A DNA stretch of 35,712 bases from an uncultured Sphingobacteriaceae bacterium (GCA_946480915.1 CAMLLO010000045.1:1-35712), one strand, 5' to 3'. Positions 7,801-17,397 are shown, counted from the first letter of the stretch. The notes: a model not told the origin generated them from the sequence alone. Numbers and translations are program-made.

Positions 7801-10689
7801 CAGCCTTCCTTTAAAGCTTTTGATGAAAACAGTACCGGAAGCATTGGTTAATGTTGACCATGGTGAAATGCCGATGGTTTTGCCCAAGCTTTTATATTGA
7901 GCGCTATCGGCTGCGGGACAGAGAACAAGGTATTCGTTAGGTAAAATGCAGGCTTTCCTAAGTGTTGATTTCACTGATGATGCATGCAGTGTCCAGCCAT
8001 CTAAATCGATTGTGTCCTTCCCAGGGTTGTAAATTTCTATAAATTCAGCAAGCGGTAATTTTACTTCAGGCGAGGGATCGGCAAAGATTTCTGTAATAAA
8101 TAACTTCGCGGTGTCTACCCGGACAGGTGGAAGTTTTGGCGTGCTAAAAACCAGTGAGGTATTTGGAGCAATGCTGTTTCCTGCACAGTCTTTCAAGTTG
8201 GAGACAGTTAATTGATAATTGGTATCCGGCAGAAAGGAGTTATTAAAAAGAAGTGTTAGCTGTTTCGTGTTTAAATCATTCAATACTGATTTAATATTTG
8301 TGGAAGCCGGGTTTAACGCGAAACTATTGATAGCTACAGAGACATCAGCAGCAGGTTTGTTTAGATAGACAGTTACTGTCGAATCGGACTGTTTTTTGAT
8401 GCTATCTGTTTTAAAAGCAAGCTGATCAAAGTTTTCTATGTTAATCGAGTTGCGCTTTCCGGGCGTACCTCCTGAGTTATCAATGGAAGAAGCCCAGTTA
8501 AACCTCCCGGCGCATCGAGAGGCAAAATCGATTCGCTCTAAAGACCAGCCTCCTGATTTCTTACCTGTAGAAGTGTGCCAAAAATCCTGGTAAGAAACCG
8601 AATCTACTAATCTTCCTTTAAAGCTTTTCAAAGTAATTTGATCTGACACATTGTTTAACGATGGCCAGGGTGACAAGCCAATTGTTTTTCCCAGAGATTG
8701 GTATTGCAGCGTATCCGCTATGGGACAAAGTATTACGTATTCTTTTGGAAGTATTGATCCTTTAATGGGTGCTTTGGCCGTAGGATCAGTAAATGCCCAG
8801 TCATCCAGATTTATTGTGTCTCGGCCGGGATTGTAAATTTCGATATATTCAACTAATGGGAGCTTGATTTCAGGCGAGGGATCCGCAAAGATTTCGGTGA
8901 TGTAGATTTTAGCTGTATCAATTCTCGGAGATGGTAATTTAGGCGTAGTAAATTGAAATGAGCTTGGCAAAATGGTGTTGCCAGCACAATCACGCAGCTG
9001 GGTAATGTTTATTTGATAGGTCGTATTTTCGGAAAATTTATTGCTGAAGAGAACTGTTGCTTGTTTCGCATTCGTGTCGAACAACATGGATTGAATGGTC
9101 CCTGAAGTTGGAGATATCACAATAGAATTAGTTGAGCTTGCAATATCAGCAGGCTTATTGAAGAACACATTTATAGTGCTGTCAGAGGATTTTATAATGC
9201 TGTCTGCCATGAAATTCTGTTGATCATAGTTTTCTATGAAGACTGAATTTTGTTTTCCGGGTGTTCCCCCTGATGAATCTCTCGAAGCTGTCCAGTTAAA
9301 TAAACCTAAACACTGCGACTTATAATTGATTCTTTCCAGCGACCAGCCCCCTTGTTTTTTCATAGCTGTTGAATACCATGAGTCGGAGTATGCGACAGAG
9401 TCGATCGTAATATTCTCAGGACTCGAAAGTTTTATTATATCGGACGAGTTGTTTAGCGACGGCCATGGTGATATGCCAATTGCTTTCCCAAATCGTTTAA
9501 ATTCGCTTGTATCCGCTTTAGCGCAAAGAACCAAATAATGTCCCGCGGCAATGCTATCAGCAGGTAAAACGCTGATTGACACCGGGTCGGAATATTTCCA
9601 GTCTTTTAATGAGATGCTTTCGTTGCTGGCATTATAAATCTCTATAAATTCCACCGATGGTAAATCAATTTGAGGTGAAGGATCAGCAAAGATTTCGTTG
9701 ATTACGATGTCGCCTTTTTTGGGGACGTAGGGTTTGATGTAGGAGAAGGTGGCAATATTATTTGATGAAATTGCATTGCCCGCTTTGTCGGTGACGTTCG
9801 AAATAGTCAGAATGTAAGATGCGGTATTAAATCGCTTTGAGAATGTCAAAACGTATTTAGAAGCATCCGGCGTAGTTCTGATAGAAACCGGATTCGCATA
9901 TCCGTTATTCATGAAATAGTTAGCTGAGGTTTTAGCAGACACGCTATCCAATGCTTCATCAAATATAATTTCCAGTGTTGCCGAGTCTAAGGCCGATGCT
10001 GAAAGGACTTTGGGTGGAGCTGTGTCTGTAATTATCGGACTAATGGTAAGGTCATCAAAAAAATGCTTTTGAAAGAAGCTTGAGGTTGACTGTTTTATAT
10101 AAACTCCGAAGAAAGCTGATGTGCTAAATGTCCCGTCTACAACAGTGCCTTCTGTTACGAATGATGTGCCTAATCCTGTAATATCCCGTTCGAGGGTAAA
10201 GGTATTAGCCGCTGTTCGGATGACGCGGATTTTTATTTTGTTGTTTGACGTGTTTAAAATGCCGTCTGTGCCGTCGATTATTTTCGTGGCGGATGAAGTT
10301 GCCCCAGTTCTTTTGTATAGACAAATCTCGTCAGCGGTATTGCCGATGCGCACAAAGTAACCGTTTATGTTGGATCCCTGAAGATTTTGCTGATCGGATG
10401 TTAAATATACATCAACGTAATTGGCGCTCGAAGGGTTAAACTGTAAATTAACCCAAAATTCCCATTGACAGCTTGCAGCCAGGCTGTTTGATGTGCTTAA
10501 ATAGAAATCGCTACTCGCAGTGGTCGAATTTGACCGAAGCTGTTTATTGACAACAATAAAGTCACTTGCTGAGTTACTTCCACTCCATGTCGGTGAATTC
10601 GTAAGATTATCGTCGTTAAAGGTCTCATTTAGTTGAGCAAAGGCCAGGCTTCCCCATAAAAGGAGTGGCATAAGTAAATAATTTTTCAT
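4870..10689 (-). CDS. Giant secreted protein with six lamin-tail domains and Ig-like linkers
   Basis: The 1939-residue exported protein has a signal peptide (MKNYLLMPLLLWGSLAFAQ). Residues about 20-215 look like a concanavalin/LamG-type sandwich and about 220-315 like a Big_5-type Ig domain. Six lamin-tail domains (ITEIFADPSPEVxLPLxEFIEIYNPG signature) then begin near residues 330, 600, 870, 1135, 1400 and 1660, mostly alternating with Ig-like domains (FNKP...TxYQLTISNLKDCAGN). The repeat unit is 268 residues; units three and four are almost identical at DNA level. The last 95 residues (FSPDNDGFEDALQINYHF...WDGVNESGQRAPIGIYIV) resemble a FlgD/CHU_C-type sandwich, consistent with surface delivery, but no clear type IX motif can be named. 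Such proteins are usually extracellular or adhesive; no catalytic domain is visible. Confidence 0.9.
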   Translation of the reverse strand: MKNYLLMPLLLWGSLAFAQLNETFNDDNLTNSPTWSGSNSASDFIVVNKQLRSNSTTASSDFYLSTSNSLAASCQWEFWVNLQFNPSSANYVDVYLTSDQQNLQGSNINGYFVRIGNTADEICLYKRTGATSSATKIIDGTDGILNTSNNKIKIRVIRTAANTFTLERDITGLGTSFVTEGTVVDGTFSTSAFFGVYIKQSTSSFFQKHFFDDLTISPIITDTAPPKVLSASALDSATLEIIFDEALDSVSAKTSANYFMNNGYANPVSIRTTPDASKYVLTFSKRFNTASYILTISNVTDKAGNAISSNNIATFSYIKPYVPKKGDIVINEIFADPSPQIDLPSVEFIEIYNASNESISLKDWKYSDPVSISVLPADSIAAGHYLVLCAKADTSEFKRFGKAIGISPWPSLNNSSDIIKLSSPENITIDSVAYSDSWYSTAMKKQGGWSLERINYKSQCLGLFNWTASRDSSGGTPGKQNSVFIENYDQQNFMADSIIKSSDSTINVFFNKPADIASSTNSIVISPTSGTIQSMLFDTNAKQATVLFSNKFSENTTYQINITQLRDCAGNTILPSSFQFTTPKLPSPRIDTAKIYITEIFADPSPEIKLPLVEYIEIYNPGRDTINLDDWAFTDPTAKAPIKGSILPKEYVILCPIADTLQYQSLGKTIGLSPWPSLNNVSDQITLKSFKGRLVDSVSYQDFWHTSTGKKSGGWSLERIDFASRCAGRFNWASSIDNSGGTPGKRNSINIENFDQLAFKTDSIKKQSDSTVTVYLNKPAADVSVAINSFALNPASTNIKSVLNDLNTKQLTLLFNNSFLPDTNYQLTVSNLKDCAGNSIAPNTSLVFSTPKLPPVRVDTAKLFITEIFADPSPEVKLPLAEFIEIYNPGKDTIDLDGWTLHASSVKSTLRKACILPNEYLVLCPAADSAQYKSLGKTIGISPWSTLTNASGTVFIKSFKGRLIDSISYSDTWHSSISKKQGGWSLERVDYTSVCSGLFNWSTSIDTSGGTPGKINSVALKDYDKIPFKADSIKKLSDSTVTVYFNKPFEVSAAVNSFTLTPASTNLKSVLAGLSTKQVTLLFNNSFLPNTNYQLTISNLKDCAGNNITPNTSLVFSTPKLPPVRVDTAKLFITEIFADPSPEVKLPLAEFIEIYNPGKDTIDLDGWTLHASSAKSTLRKACILPNGYLVICPAADSAQYKSLGKTIGISPWPTLTNASGTVFIKSFKERLIDSIAYSDTWHSSTSKKQGGWSLERIDYTSVCSGLFNWKSSIDTSGGTPGKLNSVALKNYDKIPFKADSIQQLSDTSINIYFNKHVDILTATNAFSLNQGASEKSLVFDSRALKATFTCNEKLKPNTTYFLAIEQLKDCAGNPIETTKFSFTTPKAPPVRLDTAILYITEIFADPSPEVQLPLAEFVEIYNPGKNIVDLDGWILSDQSTRSIIKKAFILPQQHIILCSAADTTQYRSFGKTIGLSPWPSLNNTSEQLTLKSHTGRLADSVSYKDTWYKSDKKRNGGWSLERISLHSFCTEAQNWMASNDTSGGTPGRQNSVHQIFKNSALSVLEAKLVDSVSILIMFNRPPDSTTASNPLNYSVNNGIGLPEKVVSVTETEFELKWKTPITRGNNYVVKSTGITDCQGSTISPTHNTAGFYYPHRIMKNDILISELLFNPRTGGNDFVEIYNNSKNTLDLKELTIATIKVPDSITSKKNLSINTFLLAPDQYLVLSTDPDNVKANYHTENPQAFLKVSSLPAFNSDKGSVVILSGESRIDQFDYSEKMHFALIKDAKGISLERSDFNRPTNEVGNFRSAAASVGFATPGYRNSQFIETNFPGAEEIVLTSKTFSPDNDGFEDALQINYHFKEAGIVANTSIYDDKGMLIKRLTRNTTLASEGTLTWDGVNESGQRAPIGIYIVYFEGFSLGGQTIKFRKPCVLAAKFH

Positions 10690-10815
10690 ATTGGTAGGTA
10701 TTCAATAACTCGAAAGTAATAAAATTGAATAACTTGATGAAAATTACTTTACTTAAACGTAAATAATAGTTCATAGACTGCAATGGCGGTTTCTGATTTC
10801 GCGATATTCACCTCG

Positions 10816-13800
10816 CTAATCTTTAGCAGAAAATAGAATCTTAACCGGGCCCAATAATCCTGAGGGAGTTAGCATATAGCGTCCACCAAAAGGTGCAGTA
10901 TAACTCGACAGAATTCGTTTTGCAGGTTCTGCAGCCTGGTCGCCAATTAGCCGGTTGGTCCATTCATTGGTCACTTTAATTTCCAGCAGATTTCTTCCTG
11001 GTTTTATAGCCTCGCTAATATCTGCACGAAAGGGTGCCTTCCAAAGCGTGTCGATAACCTTACCGTTTAAAATCACTTCAGCAATATCTCGTACATCGCC
11101 CAGATCAATTTCTGTCGTTTTTCCACGTTGTAGCGATTTTTTGCCCGCTTCAAACGCTTTCGTGTACGTGGCCGATCCTGAGAAATATTTTACTCCTTCT
11201 GCCGGATTATTTGTCCACGATGAAAGAGTGTCCATCTCAATATTTTTTGGCGCACCCCAGTTTGGCGGAAATGAAACAAGCCACGGACCCTTAATTGTTT
11301 GTGTATTTTTACCCGTGTTTCGTTTAGAATTATGGCTGGTTTGTGCAGTTCCCTGAAATATCACAAACAGAGATTCTCTTTCTTCCAGATGTAAGTTCAC
11401 CGAAGTGCTCGAGGCTGAAGTACTGTAGTTTGCGGAAGAATAGGTTCCCTTGTCGGGATTCCAAATTTCAGCATGTTTGCCATTTACACGGAAGTTGATC
11501 TGCAAATCCTGAGGCGAATCTTTACGGTTAACAACAAAATAGATGTCTGCATCACCTGCTTCTCTATGAATCCACGACAGGCCATCGGAAAAAGTATTTG
11601 CATCCACATCTTTAATTATCCCTACAGAATTCAACACAGATGGCAGGGGCATTCCCCACATTACTTTTCCTTTACCGTAGCTTCGCATGGTACGGCTGGT
11701 CCCATCCAGATCACCCCAGATCTCATTTGCTAATTCTTTAATTTCTTTGTCGGATTCAGGATAGCCGCTCAAGCCCGGCGCTTTTAGTGGTTTTGGGCCT
11801 AGGATGGTTGCGCCATTGGCTACCAATTCTTGAAGTTTTTTAAGCACAGGCAAGGTCATCTCAATGGTTTCGGGTAATACTAAAACACCATAATTAAGAC
11901 CATCGGGTAATGTGAGTCTCCCGCCTGCGGTGAGTTTAATACGGTTTAGCAACACATCAGCATTAATGTAATCGAAAGAATATCCTTCGGGTAAAGCCGG
12001 TTGTAAACCAGCACCCCAGAACGGCATGGTTGATGGGGCTCCTTCATTTAGTAAATAGGCAACATCAGCAACATAGGTTCCCTGCTGAAGCATATAAGAA
12101 ACCCTTGAAAGGTAAGTCATTAATGGTTTAGCTTGTTCTGCCCAAGTTATATTGCGGTTTATGTGCGTACCTACCATGGTATTGCCCGGCTTTGTATCTA
12201 AAGGTTGATGAGCAGATGTATGGAAAACCAGTCTGTTTATGCCCTGGGTGAACCAGTAATCAGCAAGTTTCTTTAATGTAAACGGTGATTCATAATTCCC
12301 CCCGGTGAACGCTTCTGCTGCTACCATGTTTTTTCCATACACATGTGAAGCTGATGCCGCACCGCGAACATCCTCATAATACATAGAAGATGGATGCAGA
12401 TCACGCACCCAGAATTCGCCCATGGGTATATCGACGTATTTTTTATTCAGCAAAGCATCTTCCATTGATTCGAGCGAAACGCCGCCCGCTTCACTGTAGG
12501 TTTTTATTCCCTGTTTATTAAGAAAACCGGTTACGGCGCCATAGTGGTTTTCTGCGAACATATCAACCAGTGTTCTCCGGAAATCCCAAAGAAAACGGTC
12601 GCTGATTTCGGAACTTTTGTATACTCTGCCCGCTAAAACCGGGAGATACGGTGTCAAGTCATAACCACGTCTCTTCTTAAACTCTGCGGGCATTTCATCC
12701 GTCCAATTCTGTATACCGGCCTCCCAGCTATCCATCACCATATATTGGAGGCTTTTTCCGTACAAATCGCCTAATGCATTTTTGATCGGGTCCGTGTAAC
12801 CCTGCATGTATGCTTCAGCATGTTTTTTACTCAGCTTATCCACTTCATAGCCTAATCCGGCCGGTACCGCTGGTCGGTTCTTTGCCCCGGTAAGCGCATA
12901 GCCGAAACGCATCACCGTCCAGTTTCCTTTGGGTATATTCCAGTTCAAGGAGCCATCTGCCGACATTTTAGAGCTGAGGTCAATCACATCAGAAGAGCCA
13001 ATTAACGATTGTCTTGACAGGGCAGGGGTTTCAGTCCCGGCATATTCAAACAGGAAGTTGAAGCCCGCTTTGTCTTCCCAGCGGTTGACTCTTCCGCTGC
13101 TATTCAATTGAAGTTCGCTTATATCGTATACGCTGTCCACCAGCGTTGTCACCTGAGAAATGATCTCTCCCGGCCTTGCAGGCGCATTCGTTAATTCAAG
13201 TTTATAATATCTGGCCGTCGTCTCCGGGAAGTCATATGTTCTGATCTTTCCTCCCCGGTAACCTGATTTTCCCGGGATGTTTGCTAATGTTGTGAAAGAG
13301 ATTCCGTCATTACTTGACATGATGCTGCCAAATGGTATACCTCTTTTGCCTGCGATGGTAAATCCTCTTGCAGTAACAGGTTTATTAAAGTCGAACAAAA
13401 GCCATGCTTTTCGGGGCTGGCCTGAAGCTTTTATGGTGTTGCCTGTCGCGAGATTGTTGTCGAAAAGTTGTGAACCCTCAATCACACCCGAGGATGTGCT
13501 TACTTTCGCAGGTCTAAGTTCTGACAATTCGTTTGCAGGGGTACGGTATGCTATAACCGCAAAATCCTTATAGAAGCCCTTGTTGTTTGCATTCCCTGTT
13601 AAAGGACTAAGATTTGGACCTGCACCTTCGTCGGAAGGAGGTTGAGGCAGCTTTCCACTAAACGTTTTCGATCCGTCTATCCGGACTTCGCTCCAAACCA
13701 ATTTCTTCATGGCCTGCTCAGGTTTAACCCATGGTCCGCCTGTAAGGCTCCAGCCTGCGGAAGTGAACATCGCCATTTCGAGTCCCAATCTCTTAGCTTC

Positions 13801-14127
13801 AACCGCGGTGTGACGAACAGCATCCAGCCATTCAGGAGAACGAAAAATAACTTTTTCGGACACTGTTTGACCTCCGCCAGCAGCTACGTCGCCCAACTGC
13901 ATCCCACCTATTCCTACTCGTTTCATCCATTCAAGATCTTTGGTGATGCCTTCTTTTGTGACGTTGCTATTTGACCAATGCCACCATGTTCTGGGCCAGC
14001 CAGTTTGCGGCGGCGATTTGAAGTTTTTCCTAAGAGATTCCAGTGAATCTTGTGCATGTCCGCTATTGGAGGCTGCTATTATTAGTATCAGAAGAATGAA
14101 TGGTAAGAATATGTGTTTTCTGATCAT
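10816..14127 (-). CDS. Secreted glycoside hydrolase, GH106-like (alpha-L-rhamnosidase type)
   Basis: The 1103-residue protein has a signal peptide (MIRKHIFLPFILLILIIAASNSGHAQ). The mature start (FKSPPQTGWPRTWWHWSNSNVTKEGITKDLEWMKRVGIGGMQLGD) is typical of the GH106 family, which contains alpha-L-rhamnosidases acting on pectin-type glycans. Around residues 210-330 there is a galactose-binding-like sandwich. The barrel region contains EAGGVSLESMEDALLN and MVAAEAFTGG, whose acidic residues are catalytic candidates. A C-terminal sugar-binding sandwich follows (IDLGDVRDIAEVILNGKVIDTLWKAPF). No SusC/SusD pair is in the window. Exact substrate cannot be read; the family call is firm, the activity is inferred. 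Confidence 0.88.
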   Translation of the reverse strand: MIRKHIFLPFILLILIIAASNSGHAQDSLESLRKNFKSPPQTGWPRTWWHWSNSNVTKEGITKDLEWMKRVGIGGMQLGDVAAGGGQTVSEKVIFRSPEWLDAVRHTAVEAKRLGLEMAMFTSAGWSLTGGPWVKPEQAMKKLVWSEVRIDGSKTFSGKLPQPPSDEGAGPNLSPLTGNANNKGFYKDFAVIAYRTPANELSELRPAKVSTSSGVIEGSQLFDNNLATGNTIKASGQPRKAWLLFDFNKPVTARGFTIAGKRGIPFGSIMSSNDGISFTTLANIPGKSGYRGGKIRTYDFPETTARYYKLELTNAPARPGEIISQVTTLVDSVYDISELQLNSSGRVNRWEDKAGFNFLFEYAGTETPALSRQSLIGSSDVIDLSSKMSADGSLNWNIPKGNWTVMRFGYALTGAKNRPAVPAGLGYEVDKLSKKHAEAYMQGYTDPIKNALGDLYGKSLQYMVMDSWEAGIQNWTDEMPAEFKKRRGYDLTPYLPVLAGRVYKSSEISDRFLWDFRRTLVDMFAENHYGAVTGFLNKQGIKTYSEAGGVSLESMEDALLNKKYVDIPMGEFWVRDLHPSSMYYEDVRGAASASHVYGKNMVAAEAFTGGNYESPFTLKKLADYWFTQGINRLVFHTSAHQPLDTKPGNTMVGTHINRNITWAEQAKPLMTYLSRVSYMLQQGTYVADVAYLLNEGAPSTMPFWGAGLQPALPEGYSFDYINADVLLNRIKLTAGGRLTLPDGLNYGVLVLPETIEMTLPVLKKLQELVANGATILGPKPLKAPGLSGYPESDKEIKELANEIWGDLDGTSRTMRSYGKGKVMWGMPLPSVLNSVGIIKDVDANTFSDGLSWIHREAGDADIYFVVNRKDSPQDLQINFRVNGKHAEIWNPDKGTYSSANYSTSASSTSVNLHLEERESLFVIFQGTAQTSHNSKRNTGKNTQTIKGPWLVSFPPNWGAPKNIEMDTLSSWTNNPAEGVKYFSGSATYTKAFEAGKKSLQRGKTTEIDLGDVRDIAEVILNGKVIDTLWKAPFRADISEAIKPGRNLLEIKVTNEWTNRLIGDQAAEPAKRILSSYTAPFGGRYMLTPSGLLGPVKILFSAKD

Positions 14128-14500
14128 GAGGAATGCGGATGAAATTGGTTGATAAGCAGGGCCCCGAACAAGCGGTTTATAGATAAATGGCTTTGCATAA
14201 CAGAAATTAGTCTTTTGTGTTGGTACTCAAATGTAAATAAACTAGCAGATGCAGGTTAGTATGTAACTATAAAATTTCAGAGACAAGGTTGTTTTGGGGA
14301 ACGACGGTTTTCTGATGGCGTGTAGTAAAAGCTTAGCGCGAAAAAAGCTGCAATCATTGCTGAGTTGTAAAATTAGGGTCATTAAATCGGCTAAACTTTG
14401 TTAATCAGGGAAAATATCTATGTTAAATGGCGGAGAAAAGTAGATATTTTTCCATCTTTGGCGGATATTTAAAAAACAAATAAATAAATAAACGAAACAG
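14128..14500. other. Intergenic region between the glycosidase gene and asd
   Basis: This is a divergent intergenic region of 373 bp with no convincing gene. On the minus strand TACATTTG (14228-14235) is a possible -7 box for the glycosidase gene, though no matching -33 box was found. Close to asd lies a perfect 10-bp inverted repeat, listed separately. Confidence 0.5.
14411..14450. promoter_or_regulatory. 10-bp inverted repeat upstream of asd
   Basis: AAAATATCTA (14411-14420) and TAGATATTTT (14441-14450) are perfect reverse complements separated by 20 bp, ending 50 bp before the asd ATG. It could be a pair of operator half-sites or a leader hairpin. Nothing in the sequence tells which. Confidence 0.4.
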
Positions 14501-15496
14501 ATGAAAGTCGCAGTTGTAGGCGCTACCGGCCTTGTAGGTTCGGTGATGTTAAAAGTTTTAGCAGAGCGCAATTTTCCGGTTACTGAATTGATTCCCGTGG
14601 CATCAGCAAAAAGCGCTGGTAAGCAAGTGGATTTCAAGGGTAAGAAATACACAGTAGTCACCGTGGAAGATGCAATTAAGATGAAGCCTGAAGTTGCCTT
14701 GTTTTCTGCAGGTGGCGGTACTTCGTTAGAGCAGGCTCCATTGTTCGCGGCGGCTGGTATTACGGTTATTGATAATTCTTCGGCATGGAGAATGGACCCT
14801 AGCAAAAAGCTTGTTGTTCCTGAAGTGAATGCTCATGTGTTGACAGCAGATGACAAGATCATTGCTAACCCAAATTGTTCAACAATACAAATGGTAGTGA
14901 TTTTACAGCCGCTTCATGCGAAATATAAAATCAAAAGGGTTGTTGTTTCGACGTATCAATCGGTTACAGGTACAGGAGTTAAAGCAGTAGAGCAGTTAAT
15001 GAATGAGCGTAAAGGAGTCGAAGGGCCTATGGCTTACCCATATCCGATTGATTTAAATGTTATTCCTCAGATTGATGTTTTCCAGGATAACGGATACACG
15101 AAAGAGGAGATGAAAATGATTCTTGAGACCAAAAAGATCATGGGTGACGATTCCATTCGTGTAACTGCGACTACTGTGCGTATTCCGGTTATGGGAGGTC
15201 ATTCAGAATCAGTAAACATCGAGTTCGAGAATGATTTTGATTTGACTGAAGTGCGTAGTTTGTTAGAGCAGCAGGAAGGTGTGATTGTAGTAGATGATCC
15301 GGCAAACCTAAAGTATCCAATGCCGAAAGATGCTCATGAAAAAGATGAGGTGTTAGTAGGCCGCATTCGTCGCGACGAATCTCAGGATAATACCTTGAAT
15401 CTTTGGGTTGTTGCAGATAATCTCCGTAAAGGTGCAGCTACAAATGCTGTACAGATTGCCGAATACTTGCTTAAACAAGGTATTTTGAACGGATAA
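14501..15496 (+). CDS. asd: Aspartate-semialdehyde dehydrogenase
   Basis: It reduces L-aspartyl-4-phosphate to aspartate-4-semialdehyde with NADPH, the branch point to lysine/diaminopimelate, threonine and methionine. The 331-residue protein is of family length. The N-terminal Rossmann motif is MKVAVVGATGLVGSVML; the catalytic cysteine sits in NPNCSTIQMV (residues about 125-134); the substrate-binding His lies in IPVMGGHSESVNIEF. It is monocistronic, followed by a good terminator at 15521-15553. Its product feeds peptidoglycan precursor synthesis, but the neighbouring dacB has its own transcription unit. Confidence 0.97.
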   Translation: MKVAVVGATGLVGSVMLKVLAERNFPVTELIPVASAKSAGKQVDFKGKKYTVVTVEDAIKMKPEVALFSAGGGTSLEQAPLFAAAGITVIDNSSAWRMDPSKKLVVPEVNAHVLTADDKIIANPNCSTIQMVVILQPLHAKYKIKRVVVSTYQSVTGTGVKAVEQLMNERKGVEGPMAYPYPIDLNVIPQIDVFQDNGYTKEEMKMILETKKIMGDDSIRVTATTVRIPVMGGHSESVNIEFENDFDLTEVRSLLEQQEGVIVVDDPANLKYPMPKDAHEKDEVLVGRIRRDESQDNTLNLWVVADNLRKGAATNAVQIAEYLLKQGILNG

Positions 15497-15520
15497 TTAG
15501 TATAGTTTAATAATTTAGAA

Positions 15521-15553
15521 GGCGGCAAATGATAAGATTTAGCCGCCTTTTTT
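15521..15553 (+). terminator. Rho-independent terminator of asd
   Basis: GGCGGC (15521-15526) pairs with GCCGCC (15542-15547), extended inward by AAAT/ATTT with one bulged A, and is followed by six T. It lies 25 bp after the asd stop. Confidence 0.88.
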
Positions 15554-15595
15554 GTTATATGTAAATAGTCATAGTAACATTCAGTTTTTATTGGT

Positions 15596-17005
15596 ATGAA
15601 GCAAACTCATTTTCTTATACTTTTTATTTTAACGCAGATATCCTGTGCACAAACACGTCTTCCTGACATTGAAAGCGCTTATGCTAAATTTGAAAAGGAT
15701 TCCCAGCTTAAATATGGATTAAGTTCATTAACCGTAATGAATGTCAAAACGGGAGAGGTTGTCTTTTCAAAGAATGGCAGTATTGGATTAGCCCCTGCTT
15801 CGACACTTAAAACCATCACATCTATTTCTTCTTATTATTTGTTGGGCTCTGATTTTAAATGGGAAACGACTTTAGGGTATACTGGGTCAATCGTAAATGG
15901 TACCCTTAACGGGGATCTTATTATTACAGGTGGCGGAGATCCTACGCTTGGAAGTGATCGTTTCGGTCAATCTAAGCCGGAGCAGGTATTTGACAGATGG
16001 CTTTCAGCAATAAGAAAAGCGGGTATAAAAAAAGTGAATGGACGGATTATAGGCGACGACAAGCTATTCGGCACACAAATTACTCCTCTGGGCTGGATTT
16101 GGCAGGATATAGGCAATTACTATGGTGCGGGGGCTACTTCGCTTTGCTGGAAAGAGAATGAAATGGGGGTTAGATTTCAGGCAGGAGCAAAGGCAGGTGA
16201 TATAGCAGAATTAGCAAGTGCATCGACCACAGCGCTCGGGATAAAATTAGTCAACGAGGTTAAGACCGGATCCCCCGGCAGCGGAGATAATGTTTACGCC
16301 TACTCTGCGCCTTACACAGATATAGTATACTTAAGAGGTACGTACGGCATAGATCTTAAAAAAACGGTCATGATATCAATGCCAGATCCTGCTTTATCTC
16401 TCAGTTATGAGTTACTGGAGAGCCTGCGTGAGAAAGGAATTTCAGTCTCAGGAGACGCCACGACCGCACGCCGGCTTGATTTAGCGAAAGAAAAATATTC
16501 GCAGGCCGCAAGTATTTTAGACCGCTACGCTTCTCCTTCATTAAATCAGGTTGTTTATTGGTTAAATCAAAAAAGTATAAACCTGTATGCTGAGAATCTA
16601 TTAAAAACAATCGCATGGAAACATGATAAGCAAGCGACGACCGAAGATGGTGTATCAGAAGTTCAGAAATTCTGGTCGAGGAAATTGAACATAGATGCCA
16701 ATGCGATGGCTATTCTTGATGGCAGTGGCTTGTCTCCCGAAAACCGCATAACCAGTAATGTAATGGCTTCAATTCTTCGATCTGCAGTAAGGGAGCCCTG
16801 GTACAACGCGTTTTATGAAAGTTTGCCCCTTAATAATGAAATGAAGATGAAAAGTGGAAGCATACGGAATGTTTTAGCTTATACAGGTTATCATACTGGC
16901 TCTTCGGGTGTACCCCTCGTCTTTACATTTATAACCAATAACTATAATGGCAGTACCTCCGCTATAAAGCAAAAAATGTTCAAGGTGCTGGATGAATTCA
17001 AATAA
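15596..17005 (+). CDS. dacB: D-alanyl-D-alanine carboxypeptidase/endopeptidase (PBP4 type)
   Basis: The 469-residue class C penicillin-binding protein trims peptidoglycan peptides in the periplasm. An N-terminal export signal (MKQTHFLILFILTQISCAQ) is present; the Cys might be a lipobox, but its -3 residue is atypical. The three active-site motifs are visible: S69-T-L-K72 in PASTLKTI, SIN in WLNQKSINLYAEN, and KSG in EMKMKSGSIRN in place of KTG. The inserted domains typical of DacB lie between the first two motifs (residues about 85-300). It stands alone between asd and a 392-bp spacer. Confidence 0.93.
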   Translation: MKQTHFLILFILTQISCAQTRLPDIESAYAKFEKDSQLKYGLSSLTVMNVKTGEVVFSKNGSIGLAPASTLKTITSISSYYLLGSDFKWETTLGYTGSIVNGTLNGDLIITGGGDPTLGSDRFGQSKPEQVFDRWLSAIRKAGIKKVNGRIIGDDKLFGTQITPLGWIWQDIGNYYGAGATSLCWKENEMGVRFQAGAKAGDIAELASASTTALGIKLVNEVKTGSPGSGDNVYAYSAPYTDIVYLRGTYGIDLKKTVMISMPDPALSLSYELLESLREKGISVSGDATTARRLDLAKEKYSQAASILDRYASPSLNQVVYWLNQKSINLYAENLLKTIAWKHDKQATTEDGVSEVQKFWSRKLNIDANAMAILDGSGLSPENRITSNVMASILRSAVREPWYNAFYESLPLNNEMKMKSGSIRNVLAYTGYHTGSSGVPLVFTFITNNYNGSTSAIKQKMFKVLDEFK

Positions 17006-17397
17006 GCGTTTCAGCAAGTTTAATTTGTAAAATATATGTGCTTTAATTTTTACTTTAGAGTAAATAAATATATTCAGCCTATGGGTATTGAAGGTACAGG
17101 TTATGCCTGATGAAGTGTTGATGAGTAAAATACACCTGATCCTTGATCAGAAGGTAAAAGATAGATAATAATCTTGCTGAGCTTATGGTGTGAAAAAAAC
17201 GCGTTTAGAAGAGCTGGTAAAGCGAACTATTGAAGAAAGGACGAGGAGACACGATAGGCAGCGTCGCCGTTTGAAAAAAAGCGCATTGGTTATAAAATAG
17301 CTGCGCAACAAAATAATATATAGGCCAAGAAAGTTGAAACTTAGTTTAAAATAATATTGTTTTCCAATTTACCTTTACCTCTGGGGCATACCTAAAA
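17006..17397. other. Intergenic region without a convincing gene
   Basis: 392 bp upstream of the subtilase. It contains only short open stretches: a 21-codon frame at 17103-17168 (MPDEVLMSKIHLILDQKVKDR) and a GTG-started basic 36-codon frame at 17190-17300 rich in Arg/Lys/Glu. They are in different frames and separated by stops. They could be remnants of a decayed small gene, perhaps an antitoxin, but I cannot support a family. Confidence 0.35.

Noticed and set aside
17103..17300. A decayed antitoxin-like gene upstream of the subtilase.
   Set aside because: Two short open stretches in different frames, without a recognisable family motif; too weak to annotate as a pseudogene.
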